Shown here piece by piece: positions 16,290 through 23,782 of a DNA stretch of 23,809 nt (its first letter is position 1; each line of letters begins with the position of its first letter). Source of the DNA: a virus; the IMG/VR virus record IMGVR_UViG_3300033571_008891, positions 1-23,809 of that record. One strand, given 5' to 3'. Below the pieces are notes generated by a model that was not told where the DNA came from, ran no database searches, and saw only the letters and a program-made list of their open reading frames with translations. Made by a program: the position numbers and the translations under genes.

Positions 16290-16716
16290 AACTGATTCTA
16301 CCGTGTGTTCGGCCCTGATCGTCTTGCAATCTAATTACATCATCTAGTTCTGTTGTACTGGTTTCCATGAATTCTAAATCAGTCGTGGCAATTACTCTGT
16401 GCACATAACCTGGTTGAACATTGAATACCACGCCTGCACTTAATTCAATGCGTTCAAATGTGTATTCGTATTGCTCAACTTCACGCTCAGTCATGCCAGA
16501 TTCTAGGAATTGTTTAATATCTAAGGGTTCTCGACTACGATGTAATACACCAGTACCACTTAATACATAATTTGTTTCAATTTTGTGTTCATGTACTTGC
16601 AAGCTGGTTCTATTGCCAGCTTTAAATAAAATTCGCTTACTAGCGTAAGGAGTTTCGGTACCGTCTGCTATCCAGAGCTCATAGCCCCAATGTTTGTTTA
16701 CTTGTTTAATTGTCAT
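16276..16716 (-). CDS. cupin-domain protein resembling the type II mannose-6-phosphate isomerase domain
   Basis: Using the ATG at 16716, the protein has 146 residues. KQVNKHWGYELWI is the lead-in typical of sugar-isomerase cupins. VHEHKIETNYVLSGTG supplies two metal-binding histidines and a glutamate, and PGYVHRV gives a third histidine. It ends with ETSTTELDDVIRLQDDQGR, a signature of cupins encoded beside sugar activation genes. The barrel usually binds a metal and acts as an isomerase, epimerase or sensor. Two starts are possible: ATG 16722 (adding Met-Ala) and ATG 16716. I prefer the second because it forms the ATGA overlap with the upstream stop seen repeatedly in this operon. The gene overlaps the nucleotidyltransferase-kinase by 14 bases, which suggests a shared pathway. 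The exact reaction is not determined. Confidence 0.88.
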   Translation of the reverse strand: MTIKQVNKHWGYELWIADGTETPYASKRILFKAGNRTSLQVHEHKIETNYVLSGTGVLHRSREPLDIKQFLESGMTEREVEQYEYTFERIELSAGVVFNVQPGYVHRVIATTDLEFMETSTTELDDVIRLQDDQGRTHGRISYEHE

Positions 16717-17513
16717 AGCCATCCGTTTTGTTTAATTTTTTCCAGCACTGTTTTAAACGCCTCTTTGTGTCCCAATGGACCGGTATGCATTGATTTTATT
16801 TCATCGGGGTAGTCTACACTTAGTTTACCCCATGATAATTCTACTAAATTCTCTTCTTCCATGAATTTAGCATACTCTTTCGGTTCGTGTGTTAGAATCA
16901 AGTGTTTAATGTTGTTCTTTTTCAACAACTGATGTGCCATTGTCATTACACCAATACTGTGCAACCGATTAATCCTACTGTCATGAATAGTGGTGGCAAA
17001 ATCATATAATGTTTTCATTCTTTCCTTGGGTTCGTTAACGAACCTAGCATAGTATCCGCTTTCTTTATCGTCTTTTCTAAATGTTTCCCAAAAATCTATA
17101 ACACCCATAAAGTTTTCAGTGAACATACGACCATTATATCTGTTGTCATCTGCCATGGGATGCTTTTCTAATATCTGATGATAAGTGCATTCACCATAGG
17201 GCGGATACTGATGGTAATTTACATCGGTATTGGTTATTTGATTTTTGCTGTTGTCATCCCAAGGAAACCAATCTACTCTGTCATAGCTGGTATGGCTTAC
17301 CAACACGATATCATCTGCGGAAGCGATGTTGTCAACAGCATATTGTACCTGTAGATATATACTTAAATTTGTACTGGAACCTTTGGCTAGATTGACCAGT
17401 TCTCGATCCAGTTTATCTGCTAACATAGTTCCGTAGGGTTCTGTTTTCAAATCGATACAGCCTATTCCTATATTAAAGCTGTCGCCACATACTATTAATT
17501 TATTTGTATTCAT
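16713..17513 (-). CDS. SGNH/GDSL-type hydrolase
   Basis: The 266-residue protein starts with KLIVCGDSFNIGIG, a standard GDSx block I with S12 as nucleophile. LAKGSSTNLSI fits the block II region and VLVSHTSYDR the block III region, where the usual Asn is not obvious. The C-terminal SMHTGPLGHKEAF resembles the HPN-x-x-GH ending of the family, making H243 the likely catalytic histidine. No signal peptide or membrane segment is visible. It may remove or transfer an acetyl or other acyl group on a sugar. The start ATG is three bases after the stop of another SGNH gene at 17516-18445, giving a tandem pair of only distantly similar enzymes. The stop overlaps the cupin start. Superfamily call good, substrate unknown. 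Confidence 0.82.
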   Translation of the reverse strand: MNTNKLIVCGDSFNIGIGCIDLKTEPYGTMLADKLDRELVNLAKGSSTNLSIYLQVQYAVDNIASADDIVLVSHTSYDRVDWFPWDDNSKNQITNTDVNYHQYPPYGECTYHQILEKHPMADDNRYNGRMFTENFMGVIDFWETFRKDDKESGYYARFVNEPKERMKTLYDFATTIHDSRINRLHSIGVMTMAHQLLKKNNIKHLILTHEPKEYAKFMEEENLVELSWGKLSVDYPDEIKSMHTGPLGHKEAFKTVLEKIKQNGWL

Positions 17514-17515
17514 GT

Positions 17516-18445
17516 TTAATATAATTTATTTTCTTTAATATATCTAGCCAGTTCACTGGCCCAAGCAGCATGTGCTTCGGGACTGGGATGCCAGCCCGTT
17601 AATGGCACTGCAATATTATTAGCAGTGTCTTCTATATAACTTTTGAAAGTATTATTTGCATAGTCTTTTTTATAAAATCTCACAGGATCGATACTTGCCC
17701 ATAATGCAGAATAATCATTATTGTGTATTTTACGAGTTAACGGATCTGTGGATTGATGATATTCGTGCCCGCCTATCCGTCCGCTGATATTGGCAATTTC
17801 GTCTGCAATTTTTAAATCTTGCCAATTATCCGGATTAGCATTTGGTGTTTGATAAAAACTATTAAAACACATCCATTTGATATTATTGGCTTGACAAAAG
17901 TTTTGTAATTGTAAAACATTAAGTACATACCTAGGAATATACTCTTCTTCATTCCAAAGATATGCCACGTACAATTCCCAAAACTTTTCCTGTGCGGCTG
18001 CATCAAAATGTTTAACTTGAGGCCATAATCTAAATAGATGCGACAACTTGTCGTCTTTATACCAAAAACTATTACGTTCGGGACTTGTCCAGCCTACAAT
18101 AACAAATAAATTCTCTGTTGAAAGATTATTTGCAAGATATTTTTGAGAAATATAGTTAATAGTTCTGCGAAGTATAGTGCCATTATCATCCGCAGGCCAG
18201 CTGAGATTGGTCACCGGCCTGTTTAACAATTGGGACAATCGAGTAGAAAAGATTTTAGGCACTCTATAAGAATCATTGTCTGCCAGAAAGTCATATGCAC
18301 CTGGATGCGTGTCAGCAGGATATCGTTTGGCAATTTCAGGATCTGCAATTTCGCATCCAAACGTCCAGCTGTCGCCGTCGCAAATTATCTCAGGGGGTGT
18401 ATTATTGTCGAACTTATCAATCAATCTTTTAGATGTACCACTCAA
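17516..18445 (-). CDS. SGNH/GDSL-type hydrolase with TTG start
   Basis: The 309-residue protein has EIICDGDSWTFGCE with GDSW at residues 24-27 and S26 as nucleophile, LSWPADDNGTI as a possible block II, VIVGWTSPERNSFWY in the middle, and TGWHPSPEAHAAWA near the end with H286 as catalytic histidine. It is a serine hydrolase of the SGNH fold, probably an esterase or acyl transferase acting on a glycan or small molecule. The start is TTG at 18445: AGGAG at 18454-18458 is eight bases upstream, and no in-frame ATG comes before the catalytic serine. It overlaps the preceding glycosyltransferase-like gene by 17 bases. No signal peptide is seen, consistent with a cytoplasmic or virion-associated role. 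Confidence 0.82.
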   Translation of the reverse strand: MSGTSKRLIDKFDNNTPPEIICDGDSWTFGCEIADPEIAKRYPADTHPGAYDFLADNDSYRVPKIFSTRLSQLLNRPVTNLSWPADDNGTILRRTINYISQKYLANNLSTENLFVIVGWTSPERNSFWYKDDKLSHLFRLWPQVKHFDAAAQEKFWELYVAYLWNEEEYIPRYVLNVLQLQNFCQANNIKWMCFNSFYQTPNANPDNWQDLKIADEIANISGRIGGHEYHQSTDPLTRKIHNNDYSALWASIDPVRFYKKDYANNTFKSYIEDTANNIAVPLTGWHPSPEAHAAWASELARYIKENKLY

Positions 18446-19274
18446 ACCATTTTCTCCTAATTTCTTGATAATTGTAAATCGAATCTAAATTTGCTTCCAC
18501 TGCTGTGCTTCTCATTACTGCGTATTCAAAAGGATTCATACAGTCCGGATGAATTGACAAACCGGTCATGTACTTGTACAGCAAACAGCCTGGTCCGAGC
18601 CAAAGTGTTTTGTCAAGATTAAGCCCCTCTTGATTTTTGTATTGATACTCCATGGGATATGTTATCTTATGCGACATGTATAAATCCGACATCAAATCCA
18701 TTGTGGCACTGTCGCCGTAGAATAGTACATCATCGAAGTTGTTCGAATTGAATTCACCGGCGAATTTACTTATTGGTGTTGCAGAATAACATACTCCGGG
18801 CCATACTCTCTGTAAAGGGAATCGGTGTGCAGGATTATAAATTACATCGAGCCTCGCTTTGATTACCAAGTCATACTGAAAATCATTTTCTAGTTCATAA
18901 TTTCTTTTTAATAATAAGCTCTGTGCAAAACTATAAAACATAGGATCCCAGGCTCTCTTAAACTTATCTTTAATATATTCTTCTTGAATAAAGGCCTTAG
19001 GCTTGTACGCTTGAATAATATCGTCTCTATCGTTATGCTTGACGTCTTCATACACGGAATGGTCAGTTTTTGGCAATCTCCACGAATTCGTATCCCAAGT
19101 ATGGATAAAATAATCTGTTTCTACACCTAGTCCATTTTCAGGATGAGGGTGTTCATATTCAAAAAATCGCTTGATATTAGCAGCACTTTCACGCCAATAA
19201 CGTGCTTGTCCACTAAAGCAAACTGCTATTCTATACTTTCTCGCCGTGACGTTATTATATGAGTTCGTGTCCAC
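18429..19274 (-). CDS. glycosyltransferase-like protein of the SGQ-x-R family, second copy
   Basis: The 281-residue protein begins YRIAVCFSGQARYW and has FIHTWD, then LVIKARLDVIY with RLD at 141-143. The pattern of an N-terminal IAVCxSGQxR strand plus an R-x-D strand motif is found in conserved viral and bacterial proteins thought to be nucleotide-sugar transferases of the GT-A type. It is a paralogue of the gene immediately upstream (19255-20103), with the same order of motifs but low identity. The start is GTG at 19274, supported by AAGGAG at 19281-19286, six bases upstream. It overlaps the preceding gene by 20 bases. No membrane segment is visible. The function is inferred from resemblance only; donor and acceptor are unknown. 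Confidence 0.65.
   Translation of the reverse strand: MDTNSYNNVTARKYRIAVCFSGQARYWRESAANIKRFFEYEHPHPENGLGVETDYFIHTWDTNSWRLPKTDHSVYEDVKHNDRDDIIQAYKPKAFIQEEYIKDKFKRAWDPMFYSFAQSLLLKRNYELENDFQYDLVIKARLDVIYNPAHRFPLQRVWPGVCYSATPISKFAGEFNSNNFDDVLFYGDSATMDLMSDLYMSHKITYPMEYQYKNQEGLNLDKTLWLGPGCLLYKYMTGLSIHPDCMNPFEYAVMRSTAVEANLDSIYNYQEIRRKWFEWYI
18454..18458 (-). promoter_or_regulatory. Ribosome binding site deciding a TTG start
   Basis: AGGAG lies eight bases upstream of TTG 18445 and is the reason for choosing this non-ATG start for the SGNH hydrolase. It lies inside the preceding gene. Confidence 0.7.
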
Positions 19275-20103
19275 CTAACTCTCCTTCTAATCCTGATTTT
19301 ATTTTTCTGTCTAAATAGTCTGCACTCCTATAAATCTTAGGATCTACACTCAGTGGAGATATTTCCATGTTTAACATTTTAGCATAAAAATACAATGCAT
19401 GTTCAGTGCCAATTAAGTTGTTACTGTTAAAACTTCTTTTGCCGATCACTGGTAGCCATCTGTAGAATTCACAGATACGATTGAATGTAACAGTGTCTGC
19501 ATACCAGAATACATCACCTAGTCTATGAAAAGGAAATTGCACAGGATCTTTAGTTGTATGGCAACTGTAAAAGGTATTTACTTCGGGATATACCAGATCA
19601 TATTTAACAAAGTGATTGATTTGATGATCGTCTAGAAACAAGTCGCATCGCAGTCTGATACAGATATCGTATCTGATATCGTTAGCATACTCGTAGGTCT
19701 TTTTCAAATGCGCTGCTCGCATCACACTGTAAAATTGTCCTGCTGCCCAGTCTAGTTTGGTCACACCGTGTTCATTGATATGAGCAGCATTTTTATCTCT
19801 TATATCTTTAATTTTATTTTTATTCGAAACTTCATCTTCGAATATACAAGCCTTGGGCTGAAGAGCCTGTACCATTCTCTGCTTTTCATCCTCAGAAATT
19901 TTGACTCCGGGCACAGTGTTATAATCGTAACCTTCGTGCATTAGTAAGCGATGCGGCGGCGAATTGTAATCCCAGAAGTGGCAGAAAAAATCTACTTCTT
20001 CGGTCTCATAGGTCTGTTTAATTTTATCTATCAGCCGTAGCCACGTATGGTAACACTTTTCCCATGTTCTAGGCTGACCACTGATACAGACTGCAACTTT
20101 CAT
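19255..20103 (-). CDS. glycosyltransferase-like protein of the SGQ-x-R family, first copy
   Basis: With ATG 20103 the protein has 282 residues, starting MKVAVCISGQPRTWEKC. VDFFCHFWD and DICIRLRCDLFLDD follow, the latter matching the R-x-D strand of its paralogue downstream. The conserved SGQPRTW opening, the F-x-H-x-W-D strand and the R-x-D strand suggest a GT-A-like fold that binds a nucleotide sugar, but no enzyme of known function is recognised. Two starts are possible. ATG 20118 would add MEKRQ; I prefer 20103 because its ATGA overlaps the stop of the radical SAM gene, as in several other junctions here, and because the first beta strand then starts at once. Confidence is good for a real gene and moderate for its class. 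Confidence 0.65.
   Translation of the reverse strand: MKVAVCISGQPRTWEKCYHTWLRLIDKIKQTYETEEVDFFCHFWDYNSPPHRLLMHEGYDYNTVPGVKISEDEKQRMVQALQPKACIFEDEVSNKNKIKDIRDKNAAHINEHGVTKLDWAAGQFYSVMRAAHLKKTYEYANDIRYDICIRLRCDLFLDDHQINHFVKYDLVYPEVNTFYSCHTTKDPVQFPFHRLGDVFWYADTVTFNRICEFYRWLPVIGKRSFNSNNLIGTEHALYFYAKMLNMEISPLSVDPKIYRSADYLDRKIKSGLEGELGGHELI
19281..19286 (-). promoter_or_regulatory. Ribosome binding site deciding a GTG start
   Basis: AAGGAG lies six bases upstream of GTG 19274. It supports the non-ATG start of the glycosyltransferase-like gene and lies within the end of the preceding gene. Confidence 0.72.
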
Positions 20104-21500
20104 TTGGCGTTTTTCCATTTAGTATAATATGGCTCAAACTCTGGAAACGTAGCCAAGAAGTCTGTGCCCCTACGACGATCGTGTTCGTCCACGAACGCTA
20201 CAAAATCTTTTTGATATACTGTTACTTCAGCTGGATCCTGCTGATGCATAACAAGCTCATAGATGCGCTTGAACTTTTCAGCTTCCCATTTGAAGAAACC
20301 TCGATTTGCACTACCGTACCACTCGCCGTTTTCTAAATTACGATACATCATACTTACCTGATCAAATATAAATTCCTTTGCCCATGCAGCCGGCATTACA
20401 TGAAAGATACTTTGGTGTGCAGGATGACGCAGATACGGAGTATCGAGAATCAACGGAGCATGAACTTTGTTATGTCCGCCGAATTCATTTTTAATTGCTA
20501 ACATGTCTTCTTGAAACTTTAAGTAGCTGGGAATACTTAATACGTTGTAAGTGCTCATGATAGTAATAGTACATTGTGGGATTTCTGACAAAACTCGTCG
20601 AATGTTACTTAACCACAAGTCATAGTTCATACCATCTCTGATATATTCGGCTGCTTTACCGTGAGCATCGCAACTGGTAAAGATTTTAAACTTTTTAACT
20701 TTCTTTTCTTCGCAGATGATTTTAACTTTTTCGAGGAATCTGTCAAACAACTGCGGCGGTACGCAGAGATTACTGTTAATGCTTAAATGTATTTCTGTAT
20801 TAGGATTGTCGATAACATAGTCTAAAACTTTAAACGTATCTTTGCTTAACAAAGGTTCGCCTCCAGTTACCCTAAAATGCTGCAACTCTTTATAAACAGT
20901 GGGCCACCATTTCCAAAATGCATCCACATAAGGATTATATTGGTTATGCGGAATTGGCATCTGATCAATCTGTTTCAGGCCTTCGATGTCATTGAATCTG
21001 CCGTGTGTTGGATAAGGACCGTACTGTTTAATTTCATCCATCCATAAGCTGCTGACCTGCGGACTGCAATAGCTACATTTAAAGTTACACACACTACTGA
21101 AACTTACTTCCAAATAGCTGGGTGCAACGTCCTGGTCCCAGGGCATATTTTTGATTTCATTCAAATGAGGCTTAGCCCAAATGTCATAGCTTTTGTAAAT
21201 CCTATCACTGAGTGCGTTAGGAGCACTGTCTTCCACTTTCCAGCAGTAGTCGCATTCTTTAGGGCGTTCTCCTGTTAGCATCATTTTGCGCTGTTCTTTT
21301 TTGAAATTAGTATTATGCAACGCACTTGGATTAACTACTAACTCTTCTAAAGGAACTTTGTGTGTAGTAGGATGATGACAGCTATGATTATGACCCGTCT
21401 GCAAATGGAGAGTGACTTGTTTCCATTTGGCAATACAAAAGCTAGGACTCACGGCGTTGATCTCATCCTTATAAGATAAGATTGATTTGTTAATGTCCAT
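20100..21500 (-). CDS. twitch-type radical SAM protein, solitary copy without the Cys-Cys pair
   Basis: The 466-residue protein has the radical SAM motif CNFKCSYC at residues 138-145 and GGEP at 213-216. C22, C41, C83 and C86 are left of the N-terminal twitch cysteine set: the C-C pair seen in the three downstream relatives is reduced to a single Cys followed by His-His (SCHHPTTH, C41-H42-H43). The auxiliary cluster may therefore have a different ligand. The ending RRGTDFLATFPEF matches the QRGTDFYKTFPEM ending at 4512-5912, showing common ancestry. It stands more than 14 kb upstream of the other radical SAM genes, next to glycosyltransferase-like genes. Start ATG 21500 has only an AT-rich leader. 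Substrate unknown. Confidence 0.92.
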   Translation of the reverse strand: MDINKSILSYKDEINAVSPSFCIAKWKQVTLHLQTGHNHSCHHPTTHKVPLEELVVNPSALHNTNFKKEQRKMMLTGERPKECDYCWKVEDSAPNALSDRIYKSYDIWAKPHLNEIKNMPWDQDVAPSYLEVSFSSVCNFKCSYCSPQVSSLWMDEIKQYGPYPTHGRFNDIEGLKQIDQMPIPHNQYNPYVDAFWKWWPTVYKELQHFRVTGGEPLLSKDTFKVLDYVIDNPNTEIHLSINSNLCVPPQLFDRFLEKVKIICEEKKVKKFKIFTSCDAHGKAAEYIRDGMNYDLWLSNIRRVLSEIPQCTITIMSTYNVLSIPSYLKFQEDMLAIKNEFGGHNKVHAPLILDTPYLRHPAHQSIFHVMPAAWAKEFIFDQVSMMYRNLENGEWYGSANRGFFKWEAEKFKRIYELVMHQQDPAEVTVYQKDFVAFVDEHDRRRGTDFLATFPEFEPYYTKWKNAK

Positions 21501-21510
21501 ATATTTTTAA

Positions 21511-22074
21511 TTAAGCTGTTAAATTTTTATTACAAAACTCATCTCTAATTTGCCACAGTTTTGTTTCTTCTGTACATTCGTTTATTGCTTTCTGATACTG
21601 GAATTTTAATTCTTCAGTTCTTGCCATAACATGTGCAAATTTTCTATAGGCTGTAATGATTTCAGAACATACTGTAGCTAAATCTTTAAATTGACTATTT
21701 GCAATTTGCTCTATTAGAGGACCATTACCTTCTTGTGCTTCTTTTAGCTTTCGATCTCTTATGTAGTCTCCTCCAACAGCTTTGGAAAAGTAAGGACGTC
21801 TGGCGTCGTTGATTTTTTCAATCAACAAGTTTCTTACTTTATTTTTATTTTGTTCAAATAAAGATAGTGCAGGCGGTGCAGTATTGAGTTCAGTATTTTC
21901 TAATTTATTGCCTGCAATTCTCCAATTCCAGCAATTATTAAGTTTCATATCTGCAGGCAAGTCTTCTAACCAATCTCGCATAGTAACATGTTCATTTAAT
22001 GTAAATGTCTGTTCCATGTCTGTAGTAAAGTATGTTACTCTATTTGTTGCAATATCTATAATTAATCTTGGCAT
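21511..22074 (-). CDS. unrecognised 187-residue phage-type protein
   Basis: I do not recognise this protein with confidence. The N-terminal 70 residues look like a small beta-rich domain (PRLIIDIATNRVTYFTTD, then NCWNWRIAGNKLENTEL). The remaining part is charged and mostly helical, from NKVRNLLIEKINDARRPYF to the end, with possible coiled-coil character around FRKFAHV-like and EELKFQYQKAI segments. Small proteins with a beta head and a helical charged tail are sometimes tail-fibre assembly or structural accessory proteins in phages, but this is only a guess. There is no signal peptide, membrane segment or Cys cluster. The start is well supported: AGGAG at 22081-22085 is six bases before ATG 22074. 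It overlaps the end of the propeller gene by 13 bases. Confidence 0.8.
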   Translation of the reverse strand: MPRLIIDIATNRVTYFTTDMEQTFTLNEHVTMRDWLEDLPADMKLNNCWNWRIAGNKLENTELNTAPPALSLFEQNKNKVRNLLIEKINDARRPYFSKAVGGDYIRDRKLKEAQEGNGPLIEQIANSQFKDLATVCSEIITAYRKFAHVMARTEELKFQYQKAINECTEETKLWQIRDEFCNKNLTA

Positions 22075-23663
22075 GATGCTCTCCTGTAAGTTATTAGTCC
22101 TTTTCTTACTGAATGGACCACTACATAGTCTTTGTTAAAATCTGCAGGACTAGTTACATATAATCCTGTGTTATTCATTTGTTTCTTTTCTCCGGTCAAT
22201 GCATCTAATATTACAGAATATCCAGATTCGGTTATTACTAAGATCTCGTCTCCACGCAATCTCATATTCCATGCACAGACTCCTCGCAGTCTTCTTATCC
22301 ACTTTTGGTTGCCAAATTCGTCGTAAGCAAGTGCATATCCATCTTCATTGACTATATACGCTAATTTAAATTCGTCGTGGACTTGAACAAATTGATGTCT
22401 AGACGATGTTCCTGTTGTTCTTGTCCATAAAATTTGTCCGTACTCATTTAAACCATATAGCAGTCCGTTTTCGGTCGATGCAATCAAAGTAGAATTAATA
22501 GAATTAATTTTACCTTTAATCACACCTAGTTTAATTTTCCAGTTTAATACACCGTTAGTAATACTATACAAGTATCCGTCATTGCTTCCGCATAAAACTT
22601 GATCTTTATAAATGTACGGACTTGCGGGCACGACATCTTCAGTTGGCACTCTCCATTTAAGTGTACCTGACATTAAATCAAGTGCAACTATGTCACCTCG
22701 CTTGTTTTGTATGCCGCCTTCCGTGGCAATATATAGTTCTTGTTTTTCTTCGCTGATTGCAGGAGTGCTATGCAAAAACAAATCCAGTTTATGATTTATC
22801 AGCATCTTACCTGTAAATCGATCAAAGCAATAAAGTGCGCCGTCATAGCTAGCAACATAAATTCTATCTTTATACACTTGTATTTCAGCCGAAATGCCTT
22901 TGTCCTGTTTAGGTCTAGGGCCTTGCCATTGCCAAAGTATTTCTCCGGTTTCAAGTTTTTGTGCAAATACTTCATGTCTATCATTAGCCCAATAAACTAA
23001 ATCTTCATGTATTATAGGAGGATTTTTATACCAATAATACCATTGATTATATGCCATGTTTCTCCAAATTTCTTCTCCCATTACAGGCTTTTCTTTTGGA
23101 TCGATTCTGGTGATTCCTAGGTCGTGACGTGTAAAAATTCTTTCTACTGGAGTACCTAATAATTCTAATCTACGTGTACCTAGATAATTCCAAAAATCAA
23201 ATAATACAGCACATGCAACTGTATTAACTTTTATATTTTCATCTTCAAGAGCTTTCAACGTTGTGTTATACGTTGTACCAAAATTCATGGCATCATCTAT
23301 ATATACTGCTCGCAGATTATCCTGTGTCGGACGCGGACCTTCTACCAATCGTTGTCTGTTTCTATTTTTTCTAACATCTCTAACTAATAGAGTTAATAAT
23401 TTATGTCCTTGTTTTTCAGCGGCTATCTGCGTGGCAACTAACAGGTTTACTGATCCAAAACCTTTTCCATATATTACTTCTGGGTTATATTTTTTTATAA
23501 GGTCCCACATCAGTTCGCCGGCATCTGCTAATAACCCGCCAAGTTGTAATGCTTGTCTAGTATCCAAAAACCAAGAATATTTTTTTCCTGCAACAGTATC
23601 ACCGAAAATTAAACCGTGATTTATGAGATGTTCTTTTAGTTTATACCAAGTCGGAGTTTTCAT
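22062..23663 (-). CDS. phosphoribosyltransferase fused to a PQQ-like beta-propeller
   Basis: The 533-residue protein has two domains. Residues 1 to about 190 resemble a type I phosphoribosyltransferase of the orotate class: YSWFLDTRQALQ, then AVYIDDAMNFGTTYNTT at 119-135, the PRPP-binding loop with its paired acidic residues. From about 215 to the end lie at least six beta-propeller blades of the PQQ/Trp-docking kind, each with a strand pair and an ending such as TGEILWQWQG, TGKMLINHKL, SGTLKWRVP, GVLNWKIKLG, GQILWTRT and GNQKWIRRL. Such propellers bind ligands or proteins; a secreted quinoprotein is unlikely because there is no signal peptide. The fusion suggests a base- or nucleotide-handling enzyme with a binding platform. 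It is the first gene after the terminator and possible late promoter; no good Shine-Dalgarno site precedes ATG 23663. Confidence 0.85.
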   Translation of the reverse strand: MKTPTWYKLKEHLINHGLIFGDTVAGKKYSWFLDTRQALQLGGLLADAGELMWDLIKKYNPEVIYGKGFGSVNLLVATQIAAEKQGHKLLTLLVRDVRKNRNRQRLVEGPRPTQDNLRAVYIDDAMNFGTTYNTTLKALEDENIKVNTVACAVLFDFWNYLGTRRLELLGTPVERIFTRHDLGITRIDPKEKPVMGEEIWRNMAYNQWYYWYKNPPIIHEDLVYWANDRHEVFAQKLETGEILWQWQGPRPKQDKGISAEIQVYKDRIYVASYDGALYCFDRFTGKMLINHKLDLFLHSTPAISEEKQELYIATEGGIQNKRGDIVALDLMSGTLKWRVPTEDVVPASPYIYKDQVLCGSNDGYLYSITNGVLNWKIKLGVIKGKINSINSTLIASTENGLLYGLNEYGQILWTRTTGTSSRHQFVQVHDEFKLAYIVNEDGYALAYDEFGNQKWIRRLRGVCAWNMRLRGDEILVITESGYSVILDALTGEKKQMNNTGLYVTSPADFNKDYVVVHSVRKGLITYRRASCQD

Positions 23664-23671
23664 ATGTTGTC

Positions 23672-23679
23672 TATTTATT
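23672..23679 (-). promoter_or_regulatory. Possible T4-type late promoter element
   Basis: AATAAATA on the minus strand differs from the T4 late consensus TATAAATA at one position and sits between the terminator and the first gene of the operon. In T4 the start would fall about five bases after the element, leaving an almost leaderless message for ATG 23663. The match is short in AT-rich DNA, so this is only a candidate. Confidence 0.35.
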
Positions 23680-23701
23680 AGTAGGATACTGTTATTTTAG
23701 G

Positions 23702-23731
23702 CAAAAAAAGAGATGCTTTAAAAAGCATCTC
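23702..23731 (-). terminator. Rho-independent terminator of the upstream gene
   Basis: The inverted repeat GAGATGCTTT / AAAGCATCTC (arms 23710-23719 and 23722-23731) gives an 8-10 bp stem. Read on the minus strand it is followed by seven T residues (23703-23709). The orientation fits the gene that ends at 23783. On the plus strand the stem has no T tract after it. Confidence 0.9.
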
Positions 23732-23782
23732 TCCATTTAGACCAATTAATTTATTAAAAAATAATTAGCATTATGTGCTCGA

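Noticed and set aside
23263-23619. 118-residue open frame on the plus strand
   Set aside because: It is antisense to the phosphoribosyltransferase domain with its PRPP motif, and has no ribosome site or known motif.
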